From: Macrothele yani
Taxonomy: Eukaryota; Arthropoda; Arachnida; Araneae; Macrothelidae
DNA length: 64,000 nt
Reading direction: 5' to 3'
Assembly (NCBI GenBank): GCA_039090855.1
Contig: CM077011.1
Coordinates: 15,439,001-15,503,000 of the forward strand
The stretch's first letter is position 1. Each line of letters starts with the position of its first letter. The translations under genes and the position numbers were made by a program. Below the pieces are notes generated by a model. That model searched no databases and was not told where the DNA came from. It saw only the letters and a program-made list of their open reading frames with translations. Below are positions 43,154-53,211 of this stretch, piece after piece.

Positions 43154-44405
43154 TTGGGTCGTTTCATAATTATTGGCCGATTCGGGCACAAAGTAACAAA
43201 CAGCAGTAACAGACGACGAAATGCCTTTTATTCCGAAAATTTTCTGCCCTCGGCAGCAATACACTATGCCCAACGTGTTTTCAGTGCAAAAATGCCGAGA
43301 TGGCAGAAACTGACGTCACAGTGGTCTGAGGAATCGCTAACAGTGGAAATCGCAGCATCCCTGTTAGCGAACCGTTTGCTCATCAAGAAGTGGTCCAAAT
43401 CGCGAAATATGTGAACGTCTGATGGGGCCAAATCAGATAAGTAAACAGGATGAGAGAGGATCTCGTATCCCAAGGCGTTGATTTTTCGCATGCTTCCAAT
43501 AGACACATGCGGTCGTGCGCCATCCGGAAGCAGTATGGGACCCAAACGATTGGTGAGCGATGGTTGTTTGCTGTATAATGTCTGGTGACATTCGTTCGGC
43601 TGACGACAGCACACGTCCGTTGTGATTGTTTGACCTCGCGGCAAAAACTCGTAATGTACCACAGTCTTGGCAGTCCACCACACAGAGATCAGAACCTTCT
43701 GTGGGTGCAACTCGGGTTTGGACATGTGCTTGGATGATTCCCCTTTATCGAGCCACGACGCTGTTCGCTTCCTTTTGTCATAAAGCACCCATTTTTCATC
43801 AACCGTAAGGATCCGATGCAGAAAGGCTCACGTTTTTGGAGGGCAATGCATGTTTCCAGACGCCGTATCTGCTGCTGTCTTGTGAGGTTGTGTGGAACCC
43901 AGGTATCCAGTTTTTAGCCTTGCCCATAGCTGCCAGGTGTCTGGAATCTGTCGCTGATGATACGACAAGTTCGGTACTGAGCTCATGTACTGTGGACGTT
44001 GGTTTCTCTTCCACTTTCCGCCTTAAAAGCACAGTGTCACACAGAACCGGACGACTGGCTGCTGGCTTATGGTCGATGTCAACATCACCGGCATGGAACT
44101 TGGAAAGCAGTCTACGGACAGTTCTGTCACTCGTCCTTCCGACAACCCCCGCTCTATTGACATTTGCGACCTTTTCGGACACATTCCGGCCAAGTTTGAA
44201 TTCTTGCAAAATCACTGATCTCACGTCGGGTTGCTCCATCACGTCCCCAACTGCTGAGATCTGTCTGAAATACCGTTTTAAACAAGTGGACTGTACCAAT
44301 TAAATTTGCATGGGCGTTTGGTAGTTCATCCTACAATGCGTCCCTTGCAACCTACTATACAAATTCGCCTTGTCGGCATCGGCCAGTAATTATGAAACGA
44401 CCCAA
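43154..44405 (-). mobile_element. mariner element A
   Basis: The inverted ends TTGGGTCGTTTCATAATTA(T/C)TGGCCGA match almost perfectly and are flanked by TA at 43,152-43,153 and 44,406-44,407. The 1,252-bp length is typical of mariner. Confidence 0.92.
43264..44239 (-). pseudogene. mariner (DD34D) transposase A, frameshifted
   Basis: Starts MEQPDVRSVILQEFKLGRN at 44,239 with the mariner helix-turn-helix. A GTSDRTVRRLLSKFHAGD-like second HTH and the linker follow. Near 43,830 a frameshift separates this part from the catalytic half, which reads LTVDEKWVLYD (first Asp, TVDEKW), LPDGARPHVS (second Asp) and VYLSDLAPSDVHIF (third Asp, normally SPDLAPSD). It ends at 43,264. The three acidic residues are kept but the frame is broken and the N-terminal half contains degenerate stretches. 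Confidence 0.85.
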
Positions 44406-44925
44406 TATGTTCCAGGGTACTATCACCATGCAATCTTTGGTTGCCACACGAATTTTGAAACACCCTGTATACATAGCCTATTCATGAAATCAAGTTCTAA
44501 ACATTAATTACAACTCTTATCATTACCTCACGTGTAAATTTTTATTTGTGATCACGAACCGATCGCAAATAAAAATTCGCAGTCAGCCATAATTCAAAAC
44601 AAAATCTTAAGCGTAAAACGAGATTTTTCTGATCAGTGGTAGTCTGGTACTGCCCGTATGGAGTAGCTAGTAATCACGTTTGCTTTGGCGTAAACTTGAT
44701 GCCACCTCCATATAGTTGAATTAACAAATATAGCCAACGAAATAATTTTGTGTTGCCAACAAAACAATTCCGATGGAGTTTGGCTAAAGCAATAAAATAA
44801 ATCGACAAAACAGCTCAACAAAACTATTTTGTTGTTTTAAACAAAGTTTTTTTTCGCAGTGTGACGGTGTCCATACTAAATATTTCGACCGTTTAGTTTT
44901 TCAAAAACAATATTTATTTTTATTC

Positions 44926-45145
44926 AAATTAGTATAAATATACTAGTAGTCCGAATTTCTTGGCGTAAAGTAGAAATCAAAGTTTCCAAGCTTTCGCACA
45001 TCAACTAGATGGATTTTTCAAATAAGATAGACAGAAACTTGACAGATTGCTGTCTACCTTCCTTGAAAAAGCCATCTGGTTCATGTGCGAAAGCTTGGAA
45101 ACTTTTATTTCTACTCTACGCCAAGAAATTCGGACTGCTAGTATA
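44926..45145. repeat. Foldback of Penelope-type 3' ends
   Basis: Two inverted ~90-bp arms, left (TTCTTGGCGTAAAGTAGAAA ... CCAAGCTTTCGCACAT) and right (GTGCGAAAGCTTGG ... TACGCCAAGAAATTCGGACT), flank a ~30-bp centre around ACTTGACAGATTGC. The same GTTTCCAAGCTTTCGCACAT block ends the Penelope remnant at 24,475. No coding signal. Confidence 0.85.
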
Positions 45146-45210
45146 GTTACACTATTTTGAGAATAGTTGGTGTATAATTCTGCGTTATTAGTTTATAATT
45201 ATTATTATTA

Positions 45211-46484
45211 CAAGGGTTCTACCGAAAGTAATGCAAAAGTGGGCAAACCTTTTTATCAACTGAGAGAAATCTTTCAACTTGCACATGTTGGTAGAGTAAC
45301 TCTTCCTCTATAAAAAGGCACTACTCAACATAGTCTCCATCACACCATCGTTGAACCCAACTCTCGAATCCTCTTTGAAAAAATTCAGGTGTGGACTGTT
45401 GTACCCACTTTTTCACAGCCACTTTCACCTCGTCTGTGTCATCAAATCGTTGTCTCCGGAGACTGTGCTTCATTGGACCGAACAGTTGAAAGTCGGAGGG
45501 CGCCAGACCTGGGCTGTACGGTGGATGGAGGACCACCGACCTGCCTAATTTTCTGATAGCCTGATTTGTTGCCAAAGATGTGCGTGGTCTCGCATTGTCA
45601 TGGTGAATGTGGATCCGTTTCAGATTGTCATTCGGTCTCTTCTTCCTTGTGGCTTCTGTAAGGTTCTTGAGTGTCTCAATGTACCGCTTACTGGTCACGG
45701 TACAGCCACGTTCCAGAATTCAAGGAGAATGACACCCCTGTCATCCCAAAAAACAGCCACCATGACTTTCTGTGCTTATCGCTGGCTCTTGAATTTCTTA
45801 GGCCTTGGTGAAAAGATGTGACGCCATTCCATGGATTGATTCTTCGTTTCCGGATAGTAAAGATAATCCACGTTTCATACCCTGTCACCAGATCGGAAAA
45901 AATCATGTTTTTTGTTGCTTCAAACGCTTCCAGCAGATCAGAGCAGACCTCACTCTTCTCTCCTTCAAATCGGGTGTCAACTGCGGAGGGTACCGACTTT
46001 GCACACACTTTCCGATACTCTAAGTCTTCCACCATCTTCTGTATGGCATTACGACCACAGTCCAGTTGCGCAACAGGCTCACGGATTGTGACTCGTCTCT
46101 CCGCGCAAATCCATTCATCTACTCGTTGACAATTCGTGTCAGCGGTCGCAGATGATGGTCTCCCACTGCGGGGTTTGCCTTCAATGCTGGTTTCCCCTTC
46201 TTTAAACTTCTTCATCCATCTCTAAATAATCACTTCTTATCAATGGTGTCATCTCCGTAAACATACTGTAACCGTCTGTGGATGTCGGAGAACCTGACCC
46301 TTCTTTCGTCAAGAACACAATGACGTCATGTTGCTTCTGCTTGGAATCCATTATTTACCCGCAATGAAGAAGAAAGGGTACTGTTAAGGAAGAGTTACTC
46401 TACCAACATGTGTAATTTAAACAACTTCTGTCAATTACAAGAAAAGTTATGCCCATTTTTGTATTACTTCCGGTACAGCCCTCG
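45211..46484 (-). mobile_element. mariner element B
   Basis: The ends CAAGGGTTCTACCGAAAGTAAT and, inverted, CGAGGGCTGTACCGGAAGTAAT form ~40-bp imperfect repeats, with TA at 45,209-45,210 and 46,485-46,486. Length 1,274 bp. Confidence 0.92.
45321..46351 (-). pseudogene. mariner transposase B, frameshifted, two catalytic Asp lost
   Basis: Begins near 46,351 (MDSKQKQHDV). The N-terminal half includes EGKPRSGRPSSATADTN and the mariner linker. In the catalytic half the first motif reads LVTGYETWI, where Asp of the usual TGDETW is Tyr. The second, IHHDNARPRTS, is intact. The third, YSPGLAPSDFQLF, has Gly for Asp. The C-terminal part (45,321-45,698) is open; frameshifts near 46,215 and 45,695 separate the blocks. 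Loss of two acidic residues rules out catalysis. Confidence 0.88.
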
Positions 46485-46553
46485 TACATTCAGATTTAGA
46501 CGAACATAAGAAACGACCCTGACACCGATGAAATATGATGATGTATCTACGAA

Positions 46554-46760
46554 GCCTCCCTGGTGGCGCAGTGGTCTAAGCGATGGCTTATAACCATTCG
46601 TCCGAGATGGGTCGGGGTTAGAATCTATGTGAGGCTTGCGTTTGTCTTACGGCACTGGCTCTTTCCCTTCCCTGGAACCAGTGGCCCTAAATTAGGGACG
46701 GGCGACTGCTTATAGACCATTGAGTTGCTCACAGTGGTCGTTAGACCTTCAATAAAACAA
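46554..46760 (+). mobile_element. SINE-1 copy 8
   Basis: Plus-strand copy with the 13-bp duplication ATGTATCTACGAA at 46,541-46,553 and 46,761-46,773. The B-box is damaged (GGGTTAGAATC). Confidence 0.93.
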
Positions 46761-46773
46761 ATGTATCTACGAA

Positions 46774-47304
46774 AGTTCATCTGCGTAGACGCAAGCTAAA
46801 ATCTGACCTCAAGACAGAAAGAAAAGCTGAATTGCATGTGCGTTAGTAAGGGTCATTGGTAACTTTTTGTCTAAAATATCTGCAGCTTACTCCCCATCGT
46901 GTTATACGTCATTTTAAAGCTCTCTTCAAAAGCAAGTAAACCCCCTTCTCTTGGGAGGGGAATTGTGAGTCGAGAGGATATATTTCAAAACCGCTGCAAC
47001 GCACCGGTTTTGAAATATCTGAAAAAATCAAATCAACCTAGGTGGTTCACCGACTACTTTCGTTGCCCATTTTCGTTACATCGAAACTTTTCACTTGGGA
47101 TTTATTTTGCTACTGTAGAGAAAGATGCACAGCATCGCAGAGTATACATCAGAACTGTATCTCAACAAATCTCTACTATGCAGCTGTACATTCAAAGTCG
47201 TCATTTTATGCTGCTTTGACTCACTGTCAGCGTTGCTAAAACGTACAAGCTGTTGGAAGAAGTAATGTGCCGTACAGTGAGAAAACGTTTAACCAACAAG
47301 TAAC
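46774..47304. other. No recognisable feature
   Basis: Contains a 106-codon open frame (46,899-47,219) that resembles nothing I know and lies in non-coding-like sequence. Confidence 0.4.
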
Positions 47305-47316
47305 GAAATTTACATA

Positions 47317-47539
47317 GCCACACCGGCGGCGCAGTGGTCTAAGCGATGGCTTCTGATCATTCATCCGAGATGGGTTCGGGTTCGAATCCCGGTGAGGCAT
47401 GGATGTTGTGTTTGTCTTACGGCAGTGGCTCTCTCCCTTCCCTGGAAGCAGTGTCCCTAAATTTGGTACAGGCGACTGCTTATATCCCACTGAGTTGCTT
47501 ACGGTTGTCGTTAAACCTCCAATCAAAATACAAAAGTCA
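47317..47539 (+). mobile_element. SINE-1 copy 9
   Basis: Full-length plus-strand copy with intact A- and B-boxes; 12-bp duplication GAAATTTACATA at 47,305-47,316 and 47,540-47,551. Confidence 0.94.
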
Positions 47540-47551
47540 GAAATTTACATA

Positions 47552-47964
47552 AGAACAGAAAAAATCTAATGAGCAGATGAATACAGGTATGCATCACAGT
47601 TCATGTAGGATTTCTATTTTTGGCAACCGGCGGTACACTGAAACGTTCTGCCACCGCATCAACCTTGAGGAAACTACTCGAAACGCCTTCAACCTATCTA
47701 TCAGATCAGCTTATTATCTTTCACGATTTTTAAGTAAATCCCCAATTTGAAATTTTTGGGAGGAAATAAAATAGATATACTATTCATGGTAAACAAAGTT
47801 CATGGTAATAAACGGTTGGCACTACTATTCATGGTAAGAAGCGCTTCTTGTACTACAAATTTATTTGTATTTTTCAGGCTTTTATTGTGAATCGGTGGAG
47901 AAACAACTTTTTTGATACACGTATGCTATTTTAATTAAATAAATAACTTTATTTTTAGCTTCTA
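47552..47964. other. No recognisable feature
   Basis: AT-rich spacer; a TTCATGGTAA word recurs at about 47,785-47,835. No gene seen. Confidence 0.4.
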
Positions 47965-47976
47965 ATGTCAAACTTT

Positions 47977-48182
47977 AGTCACCCCGGTGGCGTAGTGGTC
48001 TAAACATTGGATTTTGACTGTTCGTCCGAGTTGGCCTCGATTCGAGGTATGGGTGGTGTGTTTGTCTTATGGCGCTGGCTTATTCCCTTCCCTGGAACCA
48101 GTCGCCCTAAATTATATACGGCTTATAGCCGTTTGCGTTGCTCATGGTGGTCATTAAACCGCGAAACAACAACAAAAAATAA
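47977..48182 (+). mobile_element. SINE-1 copy 10, diverged
   Basis: Plus-strand copy with a deletion after the tRNA-like head and a CAACAACAAAAA tail. Duplication ATG(T/C)CAAACTTT at 47,965-47,976 and 48,183-48,194. Confidence 0.88.
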
Positions 48183-48243
48183 ATGCCAAACTTTGTACAT
48201 ACACTGCTGGAAAAGGAAAAAAGAACACCATTAAAAGTTTCAG

Positions 48244-48561
48244 ATCAGATCAGATCATATGTAGAGGACTTTAGAAAGAGAGTGTCTGACCCCAGGTCTT
48301 AAACAACCCTTAGAAATAGGAAGCTAGGTGATTTCGGCTAGAGTGCCCGATAGGAAAGTGACACGGAAGCGAGGTAGAAAGGGGGAGGAAGATGCCCTTA
48401 TTTATTCCGGGGAGCCAGTACCCGGGGTCCAACGGCTTAACGTGCCCATCCGACGCACGGCAGATATCTAGTGGTTCCAGCGTTCGTACCTACCAGGGAT
48501 CGAAATCGAGATGTTCTCCGTTGCAGTCACGAACGTTGACCCTTAGGCTACCCGCGGCCCT
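48244..48561 (-). mobile_element. SINE-2 copy 2
   Basis: Minus-strand copy: (AGATC)n tail at the left, head ending CTACCCGCGGCCC at the right. Perfect 15-bp target duplication CATTAAAAGTTTCAG at 48,229-48,243 and 48,562-48,576. Confidence 0.95.
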
Positions 48562-48576
48562 CATTAAAAGTTTCAG

Positions 48577-49395
48577 CTGCATTTATGAGATTTACATCGT
48601 AGCAACAACTTGTTAAACAAGTTAGTAAAATCATGCAATGCATTGTTTATGATACGCTTTCCAACATACCAGAGATCATTACTCAAGTTATGAGGGCCGC
48701 CCCGGTGGCGCAGTGGTCTAAGCAATGGCTTCTGATCATTCGTCCGAAATGGGTCCCGGTTCGAATCCCGGTGAGGCATGGATGCTGTGTTTGTCTTACG
48801 GCACTGGTTCTCTCCCTTCCCTGGAACCAGTGACCCTAAATTAGGGACGGGCGACTGCTTATAGCCCGTTGAGTTGCTCATGGTGGTCGTTAAACCTCCA
48901 ATAAAAAATAAATAAATAAAGTTATGAGGATAATGGCTGTGGAATAAAATTCGCTCCTGTGCCCTGACCTTTGACCGCATTTCGATGATATTAAACAGCA
49001 TTGATTCAGTATACCACCTGAACAACATACTAGAGTTTTGTCGCAATAGCAGCATTTTTAGTCAAGTTATGATGATAATGATTGTGGAATAAATCTCTCT
49101 CCTGTGCCCTGACCTTTGACCCTATTTCGATGATATTCAAAAGAAGTGTTTCAGTGTACCTCTGGAACAACATGATAAAGTTTTGTCGCAATCGAAGCAT
49201 TCTTAGGTAAATTATGACGTATAAGGGCGATGGAATGGATCCCGCTGCTATGTCATAACCTTTGACCCCATGTAGCCCATTTTAAATAGGGTTCCTTCCC
49301 AGGTTGTTCCCTACCACATACTGAAATTTCATCGAAATCGAACCATTTTTGCGGGAGCTATCGTGCGAACAGGCAGACAGACGGACGAAGCTGGA
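48577..49395 (+). repeat. ~148-bp tandem repeat, about 3-4 units
   Basis: CCTTTGACC blocks at about 48,966, 49,113 and 49,258, with CAAGTTATGA(G/T)GATAATG and TTTTGTCGCAAT recurring at similar spacing. It ends in CAGGCAGACAGACGGACG. SINE-1 copy 11 sits inside the first unit. Confidence 0.75.
48696..48918 (+). mobile_element. SINE-1 copy 11
   Basis: Full-length plus-strand copy beginning GCCGCCCCGGTGGCGCAGTG with an AATAAATAAATAAA-type tail; duplication AAGTTATGAGG at 48,685-48,695 and 48,919-48,929. Confidence 0.94.
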
Positions 49396-49499
49396 GCATA
49401 TACGCTTCTTCAACCTACGATTCGAAAGCCTAAAAAAGGGATGTGATCACACATGTGAAGTTATTCAATATTTATTTTACTTTTTAATGCGTATTACAG

Positions 49500-50420
49500 T
49501 GTACAGAAGGAAGATTTTAATAAGGTGTTGCACCTTAAACAGCAGCAATACAAGCTTCCAATCTGGTATGCAAAATGCCGTATAAATGCTGGATATCACG
49601 CTGGGGATAGATTTCCATGAGCTTTCAACTTGAAAGCGTAATTCAGAGATGGTCGCTGCATGCCGGAGTCCACGGAAAAGTCTTTGTCGGATCCAGTCCC
49701 AGATATGCTCAATTAGAGACAAGTCCGGAGAGCGTGCTGGCCAAGAGAGTTGATGCACAGCTTGAAGGGCATGTTGAGTTACCCGGGCCGAGTGTGGGCG
49801 AGCGTTATCCTGCTGGAATATCACATCGGGGATCGCACTCCAGATATGGCAGGACGACAGGTTGCACGATGTCGCTGATATACGTACTGCTATGCCTTGT
49901 ACCCCATACAAACACCAGACTCGTACGAGAGTGATAGCTAATCGCTCTACACATCATGATGCCCGGCGTGGGGCCTGTGTGTCGTTGGCGGATGCACGAT
50001 GGCAGAAGCCGCTCACCTTGTCGCCTTTGGACGCGTACACAACCGTGATACACTCCCAAGCAGAATCGGCTTTCATCATTGAAGACCACTGAGTCTTCCC
50101 TCCTGTGAACTCGTTCTTGACACCACTGCAAACTTGCTCGACGGGTGACCACGGATCAGTAGTAACCGTGCCAGCTGCATGCGTGTCGGTAGTCCTGCTT
50201 TCAGCAAATGATTCCGTGTCGTTCTGGTAGACACCCTTGGTATGACAGAGGATCGAATTTTTGACGTCGCAGCCGTCCGCTCTGCCAACGCCGCACTCCT
50301 GATACGCCGATCCTTTCGTGTTTCCGTAACTCTGTGTTATCCGGAACCACGTCTGCGAGTGTGCGAATGCTCCTCTGACAGCCGACGCCACCATCTTACC
50401 ACGGCCGATACCTCTCGTCC
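49500..50420 (-). pseudogene. Tc1-like transposase, frameshifted
   Basis: Read on the minus strand, the N-terminal helix-turn-helix is degenerate (GAFAHSQTWFRITQSYG near 50,370). Then come VSTRTTRNHLLKAGLPTRM and SLQWCQERVH, the first catalytic block VVFNDESRFCLG, HTGPTPGIMM, the second block FQQDNARPHSA and the third SPDLSLIEHIWD. It ends with a shifted HTRLEACIAAV near 49,515. All three acidic residues are present, spread over at least three frames. It belongs to the same family as the copy at 58,425. Terminal repeats were not securely identified. Confidence 0.83.
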
Positions 50421-50983
50421 CACTCGCACTGGCGCACCCACGGGGAGGGGGAGCTGTGACCCTCCCTTGAGCTGATAGAGCGGAAAATTATTATGTCGAA
50501 ATTTGAAACAAAAAATCACAATACGCGATCTACATAAACTTCTTAATCATGTAACGTATAAATATAACATAGTTCTGCTAAATAAATTTAGAAAAATCTA
50601 ACCAGAAAAAAGAATTTCATCTGCTGGTTCTTCTAATCATTTAACTTTCTTGTACTGCAACATTATTAGTAACTCGATAAAAATAAATGTTCAAAAGTCA
50701 ACCTACTTTTTATTTGTTATGGCGCCTGACTATTTTTCCCGGTAAATTTAATGAGGGGTTGTCCCCACCTTGGGAAATTTCTGTGCGCTATGGTCCACGG
50801 GCCCTCCCATTGGGACATTTCTGGGTGCATTACTGCCTATTCGGTCGGCAATTTGACGGGAATGCCAAGCTCCTTCCCTCAGACCCACTATATACGGCCT
50901 CGCTCGAACTCTGATAACTGAACAAATGTTGCGCGCCTGCGTCGTTCAGGCACGGTAGCTTCTTAACGAGCAAGGCCGTAGTA
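50421..50983. other. No recognisable feature
   Basis: AT-rich, then moderately GC-rich sequence without known coding or repeat signal. Confidence 0.4.
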
Positions 50984-52536
50984 CACTGGTGTGCAAAAAT
51001 TAGGGACGAAGAGGAGAAATTAGCATAACAGCGGAACGACCAGGCAAAACGGACCGAAAGCCCACTCAGAAGATAGACTAGGTTCCGGTACGGTAGGACA
51101 TGCGCATATATGCAGCATGACGTAAGGGGGGGAGTGTCGGAAGGGTATAAAGCACACGGGCTGTGTACGCTCAGCAATTCGGTGAAAACTATTGCAAGGT
51201 GTACATCGGTTTGAACGACGTCGAGTTGCTCCCACCGTGTGATATGGCCAACAGGCAATCCAGTAAACGACATCTGGATGAATTTGCCCGAGGTCGCGTC
51301 ATTGGGAAGTTGGAAGAAGGTCGAAGCGTGAGTAGTGTGGCCGAGGAGTTCGGGATTTCTCGCAGCATCGTTTCACGAGCTTGGAGAGCATTTCAAATGA
51401 CAGGAACAGCTGTCCGAGAGGTTAGCAGTGGTCGTCCACGAGCAACTACGGTGGCGGACGACCGGTATATTGTCCAACAGGCGAAAAGAAACAGACGGCA
51501 GACAGCGGGAGAAATCGCAAGGCACATGCGAGAGACAACTGGACGTCCGTTATCGCGTTTTACCGTGGCCAGGAGGCTGCACAAAGGTGGCCTATTTGCA
51601 CGACGACCAGTACGGCGTCTGCCATTAACGCCTGCTCATCGGAGACGGCGGTTTCTGTGGTGCCACGAACACAAGAACTGGACACACCAGCAATGGGGTC
51701 GAGTTCTTTTCACGCATGAGAGCCGATTTAGTCTGACGAGCGATTCTGGACGCATACACATCTGGAGAGAGCAGGAAAGACGCAATCACACATCCAACAT
51801 CATCGAAAGGGACCGGTTTGGAGGTGGCAGAGTTTTTGTTTGGAACGGGATCATGCTTGGTAGCAGTACTGACCTCCACATCTTCCAAGGAGGTTCAGTC
51901 ACTGGTGTCCGCTATTGTACCGAGGTTATCCTGCCTCACGTGCGTCTGTTTGGAGGTGCTGTGGGTCCTGAGTTCCTCTTCATGGACGACAACACTACAC
52001 TTCATCGTACAGTGGCTGTCGCAGAGCTGTTAGAGAGTGAAGATATTCAACGTATGGATTGGCCCGCAAGGTCCCCAGACCTAAATCCAATCGAACACGT
52101 GTGGGACTCTCTCGGGAGACGCTTGGCAGCACGTCACCAGCCGCCAGCAACGAATCCTCAGCTGCGATTGGCGCTACAAGAGGAATGGGCAGCGATGCTT
52201 CAACAGCTCCTTGACAACCTCGTCCACAGCATGGATAGACGTTGTAAATCCTGCAACGCAGTCAGGGGTGATCATATCCCCTACTAAAGACTGGATTTTT
52301 CTTGGCAGCCGCCTGTCACATGGACGTTTCTGTCTTCTGTCCAGTTGTACTCGAAGCTATCTTTTCAATAAAGTGCCTTTATATCCTTTGGATTCCTTGT
52401 TTGGACGGTTTTGCTCACTTGTCCTATATTCTTACATCTTGGGGATCTTATGGTATGATTTGAGTCGATGTGGAGCACTTCTGTACGATGATACATTCGA
52501 AAAAACCGTCTCATCCTTAATTTTTGCACGCCAGTG
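50984..52536 (+). mobile_element. Tc1-like element with uninterrupted transposase
   Basis: The ends CACTGGTGTGCAAAAATTAG and, inverted, CACTGGCGTGCAAAAATTAA are flanked by TA at 50,982-50,983 and 52,537-52,538. Length 1,553 bp. Confidence 0.94.
51244..52287 (+). CDS. Tc1-like transposase, full-length frame, first catalytic Asp replaced by His
   Basis: The only complete transposase frame in the window (347 residues from MANRQSSKRHLDEFARG; an in-frame start at 51,163 would add 27). It has an N-terminal helix-turn-helix (RVIGKLEEGRSVSSVAEEFG), a second HTH with GRPRATT between them, then the catalytic core. The first motif reads VLFTHESRFSL, where Asp is expected (FTDESRF): a CAT codon in place of GAT. 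The second (FLFMDDNTTLH) and third (SPDLNPIEHVWD) are intact, as is the end (CNAVRGDHIPY). It may bind ends but should not cut. Start choice: 51,244 matches the usual Tc1 length. Confidence 0.92.
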   Translation: MANRQSSKRHLDEFARGRVIGKLEEGRSVSSVAEEFGISRSIVSRAWRAFQMTGTAVREVSSGRPRATTVADDRYIVQQAKRNRRQTAGEIARHMRETTGRPLSRFTVARRLHKGGLFARRPVRRLPLTPAHRRRRFLWCHEHKNWTHQQWGRVLFTHESRFSLTSDSGRIHIWREQERRNHTSNIIERDRFGGGRVFVWNGIMLGSSTDLHIFQGGSVTGVRYCTEVILPHVRLFGGAVGPEFLFMDDNTTLHRTVAVAELLESEDIQRMDWPARSPDLNPIEHVWDSLGRRLAARHQPPATNPQLRLALQEEWAAMLQQLLDNLVHSMDRRCKSCNAVRGDHIPY

Positions 52537-52552
52537 TATTTATCAGAGATCT

Positions 52553-52777
52553 TTTATTTTTTATTTTATTATTGGAGGTTTAACGACCACCGTGAGCAAC
52601 TCAATGGGCTATAAGCAGTCGCCCGTCCCTAATTTAGGGTCACTGGTTCCAGGGAAGGGTGAGACCCAGTGCCGTAAGACAAACACAACATCCATGCCTC
52701 ACCGGGATTCGAACCCGGACCCCGTTCGGACGAATGATCAGAGGCCATCGCTTAGACCACTGCGCCACCGGGGCGGC
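52553..52777 (-). mobile_element. SINE-1 copy 12
   Basis: Full-length minus-strand copy; perfect 13-bp duplication TTATCAGAGATCT at 52,540-52,552 and 52,778-52,790. Confidence 0.94.
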
Positions 52778-52788
52778 TTATCAGAGAT

Positions 52789-53211
52789 CTAAGCGCTGGC
52801 TTATGACCATTCGTCCGAGAAGTGTCCGGGTTGGAATCCCGGTCAGGGCCGCCCCGGTGGCGCAGTGGTCTAAGGCGCTGGCCTCTGATCATTCGTCCGT
52901 AAGGGGTCCGGGTTCGAATCCCGGTGAGGCATGGATGTTGTGTTTGTCTTACGGCACTGGCTCTCTCCCTTCCCTGGAACCAGTGACCCTAAATTAGGGA
53001 CGGGTGACTGCTTATAGCCCATTGAGTTGCTCACGGTGGTCGTTAAACCTCCAATAAAAAAATAAAAAAATCCCGGTGAGGTATGGATGTTGTGTTTGTT
53101 TTACTGCAATGGTTCTTTCCCTTCCTTGAATTCAGTGACCCTAAATTAGGTACGGGTAACTGCTTATAGCCCATTGAGTTGCTCACGGTGGTTGTTACAC
53201 CTTCAATCAAA
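52789..53211 (+). mobile_element. SINE-1 copy 13, 5'-truncated and split by copy 14
   Basis: Starts within the head (CTAAGCGCTGGCTTATGACC), continues to TCCCGGTCAGG at 52,847, is interrupted, and resumes at 53,071 (TCCCGGTGAGG) to about 53,211. It is more diverged than the inserted copy. Confidence 0.9.
52848..53070 (+). mobile_element. SINE-1 copy 14, nested in copy 13
   Basis: Full-length, apparently young copy with perfect A- and B-boxes; 11-bp duplication TCCCGGT(C/G)AGG at 52,837-52,847 and 53,071-53,081, within the host SINE's B-box region. Confidence 0.94.

Larger units (their letters stand above)
42422..44861. mobile_element. Candidate CMC-type (CACTA/Mirage/Chapaev-like) non-autonomous element
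   Basis: The left end CACTGAGAAAAACGTTTTGTT and the inverse right end CACTGCGAAAAAAAACTTTGTT form imperfect terminal repeats beginning CACTG. Both ends are followed by many CAACAAAA/TTTTGTTG subterminal words, a typical binding-site pattern. TG on both sides could be a 2-bp duplication. It has no transposase of its own; a mariner (43,154-44,405) is nested inside. Confidence 0.6.

Noticed and set aside
46899..47219. 106-codon open frame
   Set aside because: No recognisable motif, and the sequence looks non-coding.
52848..52930. Apparent tRNA gene (A- and B-box)
   Set aside because: It is the head of SINE-1; the anticodon stem does not pair well and the same head recurs with SINE body, A-tail and target duplications.
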